NCBI GenBank assembly: GCA_963675135.1
Contig: OY776122.1
Span: forward strand, 86,872,472 to 86,936,471
Length of the DNA stretch: 64,000 bases
Source of the DNA: Galeopsis tetrahit
Taxonomy: Eukaryota > Streptophyta > Magnoliopsida > Lamiales > Lamiaceae
Direction: 5' to 3'
In this document: in pieces, positions 10,053 through 20,988 of the stretch
Layout: each line of letters begins with the position of its first letter
Position numbering within the stretch: position 1 is the first letter of the stretch
The notes under the pieces: model-generated
What the model was told of the DNA's origin: nothing
What the model saw: the letters and a program-made list of their open reading frames with translations, nothing else
The model's database searches: none
Program-made: the position numbers and the translations under genes

Positions 10053-11483
10053 ATGATCACCTACCTAGAAGAGGTAAAGAAGTTAAAAAATAAATTCCAT
10101 ACTTTTGAAGTGGTACAGGTACCAAGAGAAGAGAATATGAAAGCAGATGGACTGTCTAAACTGGCCAGTTCCACTGAATTCGAGGGAGACGGAAAGGTAA
10201 CCCTGTTGGTGGCAGATCAAGTAGCTACGGAAACCCTGATCGGAGAGATAACAACAGAGGATGATTGGAGGAAAGAAATATGGGAAGAATTGAACAGGGG
10301 TCCAGTAGCCCCAATGTCCAGAGAAGCAAAGGCTTGGAGAAGGAAGTATTGCATCCTAGGAGGTCAATTGTACAAGAGGTCCTTCACGCAACCTTATTTG
10401 AAATGTCTTTCAAGAAGAGAAGCAGAGCTAGTGATCAAAGACATCCATGAAGGTTGCGCATCCAGCCATGAAGGGTACCAGACCATGGTGAAGAAGGTAT
10501 TTAGGGCAGGTTTTTATTGGCCTAACATAATCAGAGATGCTAGAGAGTATGTGAAGAAATGCGAGAAGTGTCAGAAGAATGGACCCTTGATACGAATACC
10601 TGCAGAAGAAATGGGGGCTATGTACTCGCCCTGTCCCTTTGCCAAATGGGGAATCGATCTGGTGGGACCCTTCCCCTGGGCACCAGGAGGGAGAAAATTT
10701 CTGATCGTAGCCGTGGATTATTTCAGTAAATGGGTAGAGGCCGTGCCCTTGGCCAAAATCGAAGAAGATAATATAATTCTTTTCCTTGCTAGACATATTT
10801 GTTGCAGGTTTGGAATACCCAGGATCTTGGTCTCCGACAACGGAACGCAGTTCAATGGAGAGAAAGTAAGGAGGTGGTGCGAAAGGTGGAACATTACACA
10901 GAGGTTTACTTCAGTAGCTCATCCGCAAGCTAATGGGCAGGTGGAGGTTACAAACAGAATCCTAGTGGATGGTATTCGAACACGATTGGAAGAGGTAGGA
11001 GGAAAATGGGTGAAGGAGTTGGACAACGTCCTCTGGTCCTACAGAACCAGCCCCAAGACAGCTACAGGCGAATCTCCCTTCTACTTAGTATATAGAGCAG
11101 CGGCAGTGATACCCCCTGAAGCTAGACTCAAATCGCACCGGATCACCTATTTTGAAGAAGAAAGAAATGAAGAGTTGATGAGGGAGGCGCTGGACCAGAT
11201 AGATGAAGAAAGGGAGATGGTGAGATTAAAAGCAGAAAGGTACAAGAGTCGGATCAAGGCAGCATATGATCGTAGAGTGATCCCTCGCTCCTTTAAAGTG
11301 GGAGATTTAGTCCTTCGGAGAGCAGATGCTTTGAAGAACACGGGGAAGCTGGAACCCAATTGGGAAGGTCCGTACAGGGTAATACAGGTACTAAAAGGCG
11401 GAGCATACAAGCTCCAAGACATGACCGGGAAAGAGATACTAAGGCCATGGAACGTGTGCCACTTGAAGAGATTTTATGTTTGA
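10053..11483 (+). CDS. pol: Gypsy pol, second part: RNase H end and integrase
   Basis: This is in the same frame as the upstream gag-pol and separated only by the TAG at 9975-9977. The frame is open from 9978, and the first ATG is 10053. The start completes the archaeal-like RNase H (VQVPREENMKADGLSKLAS). Integrase follows: an HHCC zinc domain (IKDIHEGCASSHEGY...CEKCQ), then the DDE core with Asp in WGIDLVGP, Asp in SDNGTQF and Glu in GQVEVTNR. The C-terminal domain has GPYRVIQVLKGGAYKLQD. All three catalytic acids are present. It probably has no independent promoter, so the 10053 start is only nominal. Confidence 0.92.
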   Translation: MITYLEEVKKLKNKFHTFEVVQVPREENMKADGLSKLASSTEFEGDGKVTLLVADQVATETLIGEITTEDDWRKEIWEELNRGPVAPMSREAKAWRRKYCILGGQLYKRSFTQPYLKCLSRREAELVIKDIHEGCASSHEGYQTMVKKVFRAGFYWPNIIRDAREYVKKCEKCQKNGPLIRIPAEEMGAMYSPCPFAKWGIDLVGPFPWAPGGRKFLIVAVDYFSKWVEAVPLAKIEEDNIILFLARHICCRFGIPRILVSDNGTQFNGEKVRRWCERWNITQRFTSVAHPQANGQVEVTNRILVDGIRTRLEEVGGKWVKELDNVLWSYRTSPKTATGESPFYLVYRAAAVIPPEARLKSHRITYFEEERNEELMREALDQIDEEREMVRLKAERYKSRIKAAYDRRVIPRSFKVGDLVLRRADALKNTGKLEPNWEGPYRVIQVLKGGAYKLQDMTGKEILRPWNVCHLKRFYV

Positions 11484-12052
11484 GGAAGGTGTTATTCCCC
11501 TACTTCCTTTTTTCCTTATGAACAATTTTGAACGATTACCTCTTATTCGAATAATTGCTTCACCGGCACTCTTTTTCCCTCTACGTGGGTTTCCCTTTGG
11601 GGTTTTACCACGGAGAGGTTTTTAATGAGGCCGGCATAGGTTCCCCTTATTTGCCTATGTTGATAAACATTTTTGATCAATGGAGCATCGGTTTTGATAA
11701 AATTTCAGCAATTTCCCTAAATGCATGTTAATATTGTGATGAGATGACTCTTATGTGTTAATTTTATGATGGAATGTTTCTCATATGTTAATACCGTCTT
11801 GAGATAACTGTTGAGGACCTGCATAATGAGTGCTGAAATAACGAATATGTTTTGGAAACTGAAACATAACATGATAAAGATATTGCGAGATAGATAAAGT
11901 TACACCAATTCATACATGCCCGAATAGAGAATACCTAGGAAAAATTCCTAAAGTTTCTATTCACGACAGCCTCTAAAGCTAGGGGGAGTAGGGAGTACAG
12001 TAGCGGAGGACATGATTAACTCGTCGATAAACCCTATCCCTAGCGACTCTCA
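11484..12052. other. non-coding spacer after integrase
   Basis: No open frame of note. This is part of the long post-pol region typical of Tat-lineage elements. Confidence 0.6.
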
Positions 12053-12271
12053 AAACTCTTACGAGTATAAACAAACTCTTACGAGTATAAACAAACTCTT
12101 ACGAGTATAAACTAACTCTTACGAGTATAAACAACTCTTACGAGTATAAACTAACTCTTACGAGTATAAACCAACTCTTACAAGTATAAACTAACTCTCA
12201 CGAGTATAAACCAACTCTTACGAGTATAAACTAACTCTCACGAGTATAAACCAACTCCTATGAGTATAAAC
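12053..12271 (+). repeat. 20-bp minisatellite inside the Gypsy element
   Basis: Eleven head-to-tail copies of a 19-20 bp unit, consensus AACTCTTACGAGTATAAAC plus a variable base. Each contains the short inverted pair ACTC...GAGT. Single-base variants (CTCTCACGAG, CTCCTATGAG, CTTACAAG) cluster toward the right end. Confidence 0.95.
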
Positions 12272-12736
12272 AACCTAAGGGAGAATATGATCCCTAAGAT
12301 TCTAACCTTAGGAGAATATAATCCCTAAAAACTCTAGTATTAAGAGAGACTAGAAGCGTTATCAAATCACCAAGTAAGTACAGGGATATAAACCCTATCT
12401 CCTCATTAAGGTTCTTCTAGGAGCTTTAGAGCCTTTACGTGTCAAGAAAATGCTGAAAACATGCTAGATTCATAAGCAGGAAGGATATTACGATTACACA
12501 TCTAATAATAGAGTTAGATATATATATATATATATGCATGCCAAATGATAAATGTGCAGGTACGATATTAAGCGGAAGAAAAGCAGAAATATTCAAGACT
12601 TAAGGCACCATGCCTAAGCCCTCCATAGAAAAACCCCGGAGTGTGGAGTCCCCGGAAAATACCAAAAAGGGCCTTAGAGGCCTTAACAAAACAAAAAATG
12701 TTTTAAAAGTACCAAAGTGTTATCAGGGAATTAAAG
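12272..12736. other. non-coding spacer with (TA)n
   Basis: Lies between the minisatellite and the antisense gene. It contains a short TA repeat at about 12515-12535. Nothing else recognised. Confidence 0.5.
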
Positions 12737-14818
12737 TTATAAAGAGAGTGGAACATCATTCTTCCCCTCGGAACCTTCTCCTGCCTCCTCCGCTCGCCCA
12801 CTGGAATCGTCTCCCTCCGCCTTCTCCATTAGAGCACCCGCTGCCACAGTAGCCACTGGAGTTGGGTTGTCCACATGGACAGGGAAAGTCATATCCTTTG
12901 CCGGTGCAAGATCATCCAATTTCAGCGCAGCATCCTTCAACTCCAGGATCGCCTTCCTCATCCCAGGTAACCACCAGGGAGTATGGATGTCTTCTTTAGC
13001 ATCTCCAGGGAACTTGGGGGGAGTGTCCAATTCTTCTAACCGGAGAGCACGAGTATATTGACCGTTAAATCCAGGAGCAGAATGTTCTGCTACAGCGTTG
13101 GAAAATCCATGATCAATGAAATGAGGGATATATGCACCCATCGCCCCCAAAAAGCTGCTACTCTGAAGAAAAGCCTCCAGCCACTCCTGATGCAAGGTAC
13201 CTAGAAATTTTTGACCTGCGGCAGAGGTAAACAGGGAATCTATACACAATCTCATACCAGCCTGAGGAAGAGTAACCTCCAGCTGTTCCACCCGTTTACC
13301 AAACTCTTTCTTCAGCAAAGAAATCTCCCCTGAGAGTGTTGTTTGGAGTACTTTATACCTCTGATCAGCGTCATGTAATTCTGCTTCGAGAATATCCCTC
13401 TTCACCTTCTCCAATTCTACCTGGCTGTGGAGGTCATCCACCAGCTGAAGGGACTGAAGGGCTCGTTCAGACACATTGGAGAACAGGAGACCAAACTACA
13501 CAATGAATCATCTAAAGAAGTAAGACAAGCATATTCTTTCTTATTAGAATTACTTAGAAATGTATTTCCACGAAGAGAATACCTGGATAAAGCTGTGGGC
13601 GGCATGCACAACCCGCTCACCGAAGGACAGAGCATTAAGGGCCTCAGTGGCAGGAGCCGGAGTGTAACGCTCTATAAAAGCCAGGAGATGGTCAACATTA
13701 ATCTCATCTGGAGCATCAGAAGCGACATTAGGCAGAGAGGATTTGGTTTTGGACTTCTTCTTCTTGGAAGCATCGGAGGCAGGAGGCAACGTAGAAACCA
13801 TGGCTTTTTCGGTAGAGGAACGGGTACGCTTAGCAACAGATCCAGTAGCAGGTTCCACTGGAGAAGGAGGAATTTGAGCCTTCGAGGAACTTTCGGGCGC
13901 TGGAGACCTATTAACCATTGAGAGAGGGGCAGCATCACGCGAAATCTGAGTCAACCAACTCATAGCTGTACAAAGAAATATGAAACGGCATTAATAAGTA
14001 TAACGGGTTAAGGTCTTGAGTACAATACCAGGAAGAGGAGAAATGGTATTACCATCATCGGGACTTAAAGGGTAATCAGGGCGACCAAAACCGAAATGGG
14101 AAAGGGCTCTAGGATTTTTACAGATACCCATTACATCAAAAAAGCCATGAATAGAGACATGATCGTTTAAATGGTTCATCACATCCAGGTTTAGGGAGGA
14201 ACAAACAGAAAGGGGAGGACGTGGCACCCCAGGATTTTCATAAATCCACCCCTCATGAGGAAATTCCCAAGGAAGAGGATTTGTAACAAAGAAATAGTAG
14301 TCTTTCCAATCTTGGACCCCTTCATGGAGCTTTTCCATGAACTTGCCGGTCCGGGAGGTGCGACCACTAGCATAAAAGAACCCGTCCGAAAACTTGCATA
14401 CATACTGGGTTAAAAAGAGTTGAGCTGAAGGATCCCCACCATTTCCCCTCATCAGAATATAAAAGCCTAACATTGCACGTATGGCATTGGGAGTAAATTG
14501 GTTTAAAGGTATGCGGAGATAATTGGAAATTTCACAGAGATAAGGATGGATGGGGAAACGGAGGCCCGCTTTTAGTTGAGCCTCCCAAAAGGCTAAGGAA
14601 TTATGACCTGGAAAATTAGGGCGCTCTCTCTTATGTGCAGCCCTAACGGAATAATCGACGGGGAAGATCCCTGAACGAAGAAAAGCGGCAACGCGCTCAG
14701 GAGTAAGAATGGAGGGCCCGGAAATTTTATCCTTCAAAGCTCGGTCGGTTACGGGAAATATGGGGAGTGGGTTGGAAGTTGAACTCTCCATGGAAATGGA
14801 GTCTGAAGAGGACGACAT
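12737..14818 (-). CDS. antisense three-exon gene of the Gypsy element (plant 'gypsy-type transposon' domain plus coiled coil)
   Basis: Three minus-strand open frames join cleanly through GT-AG introns: exon 1 14818-14029, exon 2 13965-13583, exon 3 13495-12737 (introns of 63 and 87 bp). This gives 644 codons including the stop, with frame kept at both junctions. Exon 1 resembles the PF04195-type domain (Transposase_28, 'putative gypsy type transposon') that is found antisense in Tat-lineage elements, e.g. FPIHPYLCEISNYLRIPLNQ followed by a PNAIRAMLGFYIL segment. Exon 2 is Ser/Pro-rich with a Lys-rich stretch (SKKKKSKTK), possibly nuclear-targeting. Exon 3 starts with a charged predicted coiled coil (VELEKVKRDILEAELHDADQ). 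The function is unknown. Antisense extra ORFs after pol are known in this lineage; the splice model is my inference. Confidence 0.8.
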
Positions 14819-15307
14819 GAAGATATTTAAATGAGAGAGGAAAGGAAGGAATAGATACCTGGAGTAAAGTCGGTTCTAAGAGTGATGATGGAACGGCCGC
14901 TGAACGTGCACAAAGAAGTTAGAATCGCAGAGGTGGAAATGAAGATGGAAATTAGATAAGTTTGAAATGAAGGAAAGAAGGGTTTTTGGTGGAAAAAAAG
15001 GGTTTTGAAATGATTAAGCAGAGGAGAGAGAGGGGAGAAGGTCGAGAAGAATTAAATACCCCCCAATCGAAAGGCGCGTGAATGAAGAAGGGCGGCTTGA
15101 TGTTGGCTCTGGACTGAACGCGTGGCTGCGTGTTTCGAGGGAAGGATTGCGTGTGGAAGTGCAAAAGTTCTGAAGCTTTTTGAGGGCAATTATTACGAAG
15201 GGAGTCAAATCAAGAGTATTTCGAAAGGTATTTAAAGAATGGAATATTTTCGTAATATATGTTTCAGGGTTATTATTTTTCTACTCTCCTAAAATTATTC
15301 CTTTTAT

Positions 15308-15326
15308 GAGAGTAGGGGGGAGTGGT
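15308..15326 (+). other. polypurine tract
   Basis: GAGAGTAGGGGGGAGTGGT lies directly before the 3' LTR, the primer site for plus-strand DNA synthesis. Confidence 0.85.
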
Positions 15327-16075
15327 TGATGTAGATAAATATGTTGCTCTCCGAGAAGCCGACACGTGGAAACGGGATAGATTATGATGGTCATGATTAG
15401 ATTAGTATGCCGAAGAAACAGGATTAATACACCCCTAGGCTTGAGTAGGGAAATGAGAGAAATCAGGGTGATTGGGCCTTTGGCCCATATTAAGAAAGGT
15501 TAATAACCCTTGGCCCGGAAGGGACTCGACCCAAATATGGAACGAATAGTCCATCTTTCTTGGCCAAGTCAAATGAGCAGGTCAAACCCGTGAGGATAGG
15601 GGAGGATATGCTCAAAAACCAAGTCTTCAGGGGTTGAGGGGCGGATTTTGAGGAATGGACCAAGAATATAGGGAGAATAAGTCCCCTTCTCCCCCAGGAG
15701 AAGGGGCCAGGTATATAAGCTGATTATTTTACATTATCAGGTAAGTTTTTATTACGATACACACATTTTTTACACATGATACGCACTTTCATAAGAAATA
15801 TACACTGATTTGAAGAGAAACTTCATTATACTCGCCGGAATTTCTCTAAATGTACAGGGGAATTCCTCTTTGATTTCGCCTACAATCGAATCTGACTTGA
15901 GCGTCGGAGCTTCAACGCCGGAGCCCCCCTCCGGCGTACTTTTGCAGGTTATTTTCGGATTCCCGAGGAGATTTACTCGAAGATCGCCAAGGACTCAACT
16001 AGAGATTGGACTCGTGATTAATAGTGCTCGCAAGAGAACGATCGACATCCGAAGGCGTTCTTTTTCGACGCATCA
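15327..16075 (+). repeat. 3' LTR of the Gypsy element (749 bp)
   Basis: Matches the 5' LTR except for one extra G in the GAGGGGCGG run and three substitutions (near 15843, 15996 and 16027). It is followed by the target duplication GTAGG at 16076-16080. Confidence 0.96.
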
Positions 16076-16080
16076 GTAGG

Positions 16081-16745
16081 TGATGATTGTATAAATTAAT
16101 GTTGATTGAGTTATATTTGGTTTAAATTAATAAAAGGGTACTAAAAGAAAAGAAAAATCCAAAATTTTCGGGGTGAACTCATAAGAAATGGGAGTGAAAA
16201 TAACTGTGTCCTTTTCGCTATATTGAAAACTAGTGCAAAACACGTGTAATTACACAGGATTGTAAAAAAAAATTATTTAATACACTCTGTGTCTCACTAT
16301 AACTTTCTCACTTTCCTTTTTCTGCCTACAATAAGTTTCTCCTTCTATTTTTTTAAATATTACTCCATTGGAAGTATTTGTGTTTTTCAATCACATCATT
16401 GATACTATATCTATTATTTTATATCTTTCAATCACATCATTTTACTAAATCTATTATTTTATCATATTTTTTAATTAAAGCATCCAAAATAAATGAAAAA
16501 CTTATAGCAATATGGATGAAGTATAATTTTTTATAATGCATATATATATATTTTATTAGGGTAAAAAATGATTAAAAAAATATTAAAAAAAAAAACAAAA
16601 TTGAAATTAGAAAATAGAGTAGAAAAGAAAGAGAATAAAGAGGAAAAGAAAATGATATTAAATTTTAAAAACAAAAAATTACAAAAGTTAAGAGATTTCA
16701 AATTATTGAAGTATTAAACAAAGAATATTTTACAACCACCATTCT
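16081..16745. other. AT-rich intergenic DNA
   Basis: No gene recognised. A possible minus-strand Helitron 3' end lies at about 16228-16252 (see findings). Confidence 0.5.
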
Positions 16746-16818
16746 GCCCGTCTAGCTCAGTTGGTAGAGCGCAAGGCTCTTAACCTTGTGGTCGAGGGTT
16801 CGAGCCCCTCGGTGGGCG
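16746..16818 (+). tRNA. tRNA-Lys (CUU)
   Basis: A 73-base cloverleaf. The acceptor stem GCCCGTC pairs with GGTGGGC (two G-T pairs), with discriminator G. The D arm contains TAGCTCAGTTGGTAGAGC (A box). The anticodon stem CAAGG/CCTTG encloses loop CTCTTAA with anticodon CTT at 16779-16781. The T arm contains GGTTCGAGCCC (B box). No intron. A T-run (ATTTTTTA) begins a few bases downstream and can terminate RNA polymerase III. Confidence 0.97.
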
Positions 16819-18881
16819 ATTTTTTATTTGAAAAACAATATAATTTATTTTTTAAAACACATTTTATTTTTAATAATAACAAACGAACCTCTTAACTCTT
16901 TTTTTTTTTGAACTCTTAAAAATCACACAGACTCCAACACTTCTTTCTCAACATTATTAGAATAAAAATAGTTCGCATGAAAAATAAAAGACAAAACTCA
17001 TATGCAATCTAGCTAATTAAGGTGCATTTGAGTTCAAAATTTACGGGTTAAACGCGGATTAATGCGAGTTAATGTGGATTAAACTTAATTAAAATATACT
17101 CTTTCGTTCCGGTGAAAGTTCTCCATGAGCTTCGGGCACGGAGGTTAAGAAATACTTTGTAAAAAAAAATGTTTTTTACAATTTTCTAAATGCTAACATT
17201 TAATCTTTTATTTAATTTTCGTTTTCATATACTTGACTCAATTTCTTCTTCATTTTTCTAATTCTCTATCGTCAAATTCAACATCTCCATTAAATAAAAC
17301 TATACCGTGTATTGCAAATTGTTATTGTTGACTCCATTGTACACTCTTGCCACCATATTTATAATAAATCTAACACCCTCAATTTTCGACTCATACTCGT
17401 GGTCATTCCCTAAATTTTTTAGCAGGTAGTCGTCTTTTACACTCATGGGTAATCATTCCAATTTCTTAAAGCATAACTTATAATGAATGACGAATGTTTC
17501 AAATGTTTCAAATTTATTTAATCCTCACTGATATCAGTGAGGATAAAAAAAAACGAATGTTTCAAATGAAAAGTTTTGTTTCAATATTCATCTCTTTCTT
17601 TTTGGAAATTTTTATTTCATTTGCACTGGTCTCTACACACACAATCGACGCGTTGTTACATGAATTTCATCTCTCATTGCATGATCTCACTCTTCCTTAT
17701 AGTATTTTTTATGTTTTGCTCTCATTTTATATTTTTGCAATTTCATCTCAAACAAAGAGAGAGGTGACATAAAGCATTAATATTACGAATCAATGACTGG
17801 TATTGTTCATAATTACACAAATACTTTCTCCATTATTTATCTTAATTAATAAAGTTGATTATTTGATAATATTCAAACTTTAGTGTCAATTTAATTTTAC
17901 TGAGAACTAACATGAAATTTTGAAATGACTTTGAGCAATTAGTTCTATCAATTAGGTATTTGTGGGGGATCAGCCTTTTGTTTTCGGTGGCTTCACATCT
18001 TTGTTTGAATTTTATTAGATTGGTTCATTACCTACCGATAATTATTTGGAATCTTTTACTCATATAATTTTAAGTTCTTATATGTTACAGTAGCAGTTGT
18101 TATCGCAAATCCAAAGAAGGTTTGCCATTCTCTATATGTTGTGGGTCCAGGTTTTAATTTATTTCCACATTTATTTTACAACTTCATTACCATATTTTTC
18201 CCAAATATTTATAATATAGTGTGCATATCATATAATTAGAAAACTTATATTCTAGGTTTGAAACTACGTGATTCATAAATGTAAGATGAATAATTTGATC
18301 ATTATTGGATTTGTATAAGGAGCTGAACATTATAATTTTTTATTATGTAATTTTTTTAAATTTCAATTTATTGACGTAATTAAAAAATGTGCCTTCCAAT
18401 AATTTTATTAAAACTTTAAAGAAAAGGTTGAAGAGAATCATACATAGAAATATAGAATAACATGATTTTTGATATAAGCAATTTTTATGACCCTAAATTT
18501 ATTGATAATTTTTCAAAGTCCAATTTATCAATGATAATGTATGAGAAAGCTAAACTAAAAATTGTGCATTGCAATAACTTTATAAATTTTTTAAAAAGGT
18601 TGTAGTACAATTTTTCTAAAGTCCAATTTATCGACGATAATGAATGGTAATTAACATGTTTGATTTTCAAATCAAACACGTTAAATTTAATGTTTGAATT
18701 TTCTTTATTCAAATTTAATGTTTGAATTTTCTTTATTCAAATTTAATGTTTGAATTTTCTTTATTCAATGTCATATAAATAATTTTTTTTATCACTCTTA
18801 AATTTTTTTTTTACATGTATACATTTTATTAAATCTCGTGTAGTACACTGTGCGCACGCGCACAGTCTGCACTAGTATATA
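16819..18881. other. long AT-rich intergenic region
   Basis: No credible gene. It contains a perfect 24-bp palindrome at 17521-17544, three tandem copies of a 28-bp unit (TTAATGTTTGAATTTTCTTT...) at about 18682-18767, and a GC-rich hairpin at 18847-18866 that may mark a Helitron 3' end (see findings). Confidence 0.55.
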
Positions 18882-19185
18882 CTCCCTCCGTTCCGTGATT
18901 ATTTGCACACTTTCTTTAACAGGCGTCCCAACATTATTTGCACACTCCAAAAAAGGAAATAACTCACATAATTTTTATCCTTACAACATTCATCTAATTT
19001 AAAAAATGCCACTCAATTTGGGCCCACAATTTAACTCAATTTATAACTTTAGTCAAATTTCATTCACTTTAGTCAATGAATTACCAATAATACCCCTCCT
19101 TTATTCCACCATACACATCACTATATTTCATTTTTTTAATCTATGTGTCGGTCAAATCATGCCCAAAATCTTGGGACGGAAGGAG
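18882..19185. mobile_element. Stowaway-like MITE (304 bp)
   Basis: The ends CTCCCTCCGTTCC and GGGACGGAAGGAG are inverted repeats of the Tc1/mariner Stowaway type. The element is flanked by TA on both sides (18880-18881 and 19186-19187). Internal sequence matches the MITE at 58715-58985 in opposite orientation (shared AACTCACATAATTTTTA and CACACTTTCTTTAA). Confidence 0.9.
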
Positions 19186-19187
19186 TA

Positions 19188-19816
19188 TATATTTGGATAA
19201 AGGTGGATGATTATTGGCCGGTTTAATTTGAAGCCATTCAAGTAAGCTGTTAGTCAAAAAGAGATTCCCCCATCCACATGAGACGGACGAACTTAATTTA
19301 AACCCCACAATTAAATCCATTTTATGTCAACAAAGTATCCACTATTTCTTCCTTTTCCTTACATCCCCACTTTTCCTCTTGTTCGATACTCACTTCCACT
19401 GTTGCACATCATGAAATCACAAAGAAAAAAACTTAATATTTTTGTGTAAAACGATTTTTTTTTTAAAAAAATATTACTCACCCATACTACTTTTCTTCTC
19501 TCAAACTTTCATTTACACAATGATTTTTTTTTTAATTTGATTAATTTTAAACTTCATATTTTGGATTGTTTAATGAAAACAAAAGCGGGTAATGAAAACA
19601 AAAATGGGTAGAAGTAGTATTCAATTTGAAAATTGTACGCAAGTGAAATTGAAATATGAGTTACAAAATCTCGAATTTTCCACACAAATAATTGGTGGTC
19701 CATATTCGAGAAAATTATGTTGATGAACACCACGGGGAGGCAGCATGCAAAATTTAATAGACCTGATATTGCCACGTGTACGGAGGATATCCACCCGTCT
19801 CCCCTCCTCCTTTGGT
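19188..19816. other. intergenic DNA and promoter region upstream of the metallothionein gene
   Basis: AT-rich with homopolymer T/A runs; no gene recognised. The CACGTG-like CCACGTGT at about 19771 could be a G-box type element, but this is only a motif match. Confidence 0.4.
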
Positions 19817-19823
19817 TATAAAT
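19817..19823 (+). promoter_or_regulatory. TATA box of the metallothionein gene
   Basis: TATAAAT lies 85 bp upstream of the ATG. Confidence 0.65.
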
Positions 19824-19901
19824 TGGAGGGACATGGTATCTCTCTTTGACAAGCGTTTTAGCTCTTAAATTATTAATTTCTCTCTTACAAATCAAATCAT
19901 C

Positions 19902-20271
19902 ATGTCTTGCTGTGGAGGAAACTGTAGCTGTGGCTCTAGCTGCAAGTGCGGCGGAGGGTAATTTCCTTTTCCGAAATTATTGATGATTTTTTCAATTAAT
20001 CTGAACCGTTGATCTGCGCAGATGCAAGATGTACCCAGATTTGAGCTACTCAGAAACCGCTGCCGCCTCTGAGACTGTCGTTCTCGGCGTTGCTCCTCAA
20101 AAGACGTACGCATCCATTTTGTTTCTGCGCTCTTAAATAAAAGCATTAAAATTGAATTTGTTAATTAATATGTGCAGATATTTTGAGGAATTGGAGACGG
20201 TTGTGAGCAGTGGAGAAAATGGATGCAAGTGCGGAAGCAACTGCACCTGCAATCCATGCAATTGCAAGTGA
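19902..20271 (+). CDS. type 2 metallothionein
   Basis: Three exons: 19902-19957, 20022-20105 and 20178-20271, with GT-AG introns of 64 and 72 bp, giving 77 residues. Two cysteine-rich ends flank a cysteine-free spacer. The N-terminus is MSCCGGNCSCGSSCKCGGGC and the spacer starts KMYPDLSYSE. The C-terminus is CKCGSNCTCNPCNCK. This is the plant type 2 pattern, a cytosolic chelator of Cu/Zn/Cd. The N-terminal domain has seven cysteines rather than the usual eight: the CxxC of the family (CGNGCGGC) is shortened to CGGGC. No other GT or AG site nearby restores the missing residues, so the shortening looks genuine. Confidence 0.95.
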
Positions 20272-20988
20272 GAGGATGAGGAGGAGCCTCTGCAGTATCG
20301 GAGCAGAGATGATGCATACTACTAATCTGCTACTCGACTGTGTTTAAGTATTTACTCTATTATGGTACTTCATCATTATTATCTTTTGATAATGATGATT
20401 TTCACCTCTAATTTGTGTCCTTTCCGAATTTAAAAAAAAAAAAAAAAAAAGTAGCAATGTATTGTATTGTATGTGTTGAAAAGATGAGCTGAATTTACAT
20501 CTCTGCTTCTTATCAGCCCAGCTCACTATGTTATGTATAAAAAACCTTGTTTCTCTAGACTCTTTTACCATTAAACTAGTTTACTTTATAATACTCCATG
20601 ATTAAGCGTCCAGTGACTCAACAACAACAGCAACGTCTTTATTTTTGCACTGGATACAATTTAACACTTAAAAGTGTATCAAACCAAGGTTGATTAACTA
20701 AAATAAAAGGGATCTGAGTTCCATCTGATTATTAACACAAAATAGAGCTGTTGTATTATTATGTCGTGAACAATTTTTTAAGGGTGCGGCTACTCACCGT
20801 TGAACTTTTGGTTAATACTCCACCTATACGTATGACAAAACTTTTAAGTAGTCGAATTGAGCAAATATGTGGGTGTCAATAACAGGCATGATTGCATTCA
20901 TACGACTGATATGTAGCGACTAATTCACACGATTTCCAAAAGAAAGAATGTAGTGACCTGAAAATGCAGCAGTTTGATTGGTATCTTC
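20272..20988. other. intergenic, 3' flank of the metallothionein and polyamine oxidase genes
   Basis: No other gene recognised. An 18-base A-run lies at about 20431-20450. The two flanking genes converge here. Confidence 0.5.

Larger units (their letters stand above)
5041..16075 (+). mobile_element. complete Tat-lineage Ty3/Gypsy LTR retrotransposon (11,035 bp)
   Basis: Two near-identical LTRs (5041-5788 and 15327-16075) begin TGATG and end CATCA. The element is flanked by the 5-bp direct duplication GTAGG at 5036-5040 and 16076-16080, so both ends are exact. Order: LTR, primer-binding site, gag, protease, reverse transcriptase, RNase H, a second RNase H, integrase, long 3' region with an antisense gene, polypurine tract, LTR. 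A second (archaeal-like) RNase H after the reverse-transcriptase-linked one, and an extra region after integrase, are features of the Tat lineage (Ogre/Retand/Tat type). The LTRs differ by only three substitutions and one 1-bp indel by eye, so the insertion is recent. Confidence 0.97.

Noticed and set aside
12053..12271. Regular short repeats considered as a CRISPR array
   Set aside because: Units abut with no unique spacers, and the host is a plant nuclear genome. It is a minisatellite.
15810..16079. 89-codon open frame starting in the 3' LTR, and its shorter twin at 5523-5711
   Set aside because: Both arise from LTR R/U5 sequence and differ in length only through LTR mutations. Not a known LTR product.
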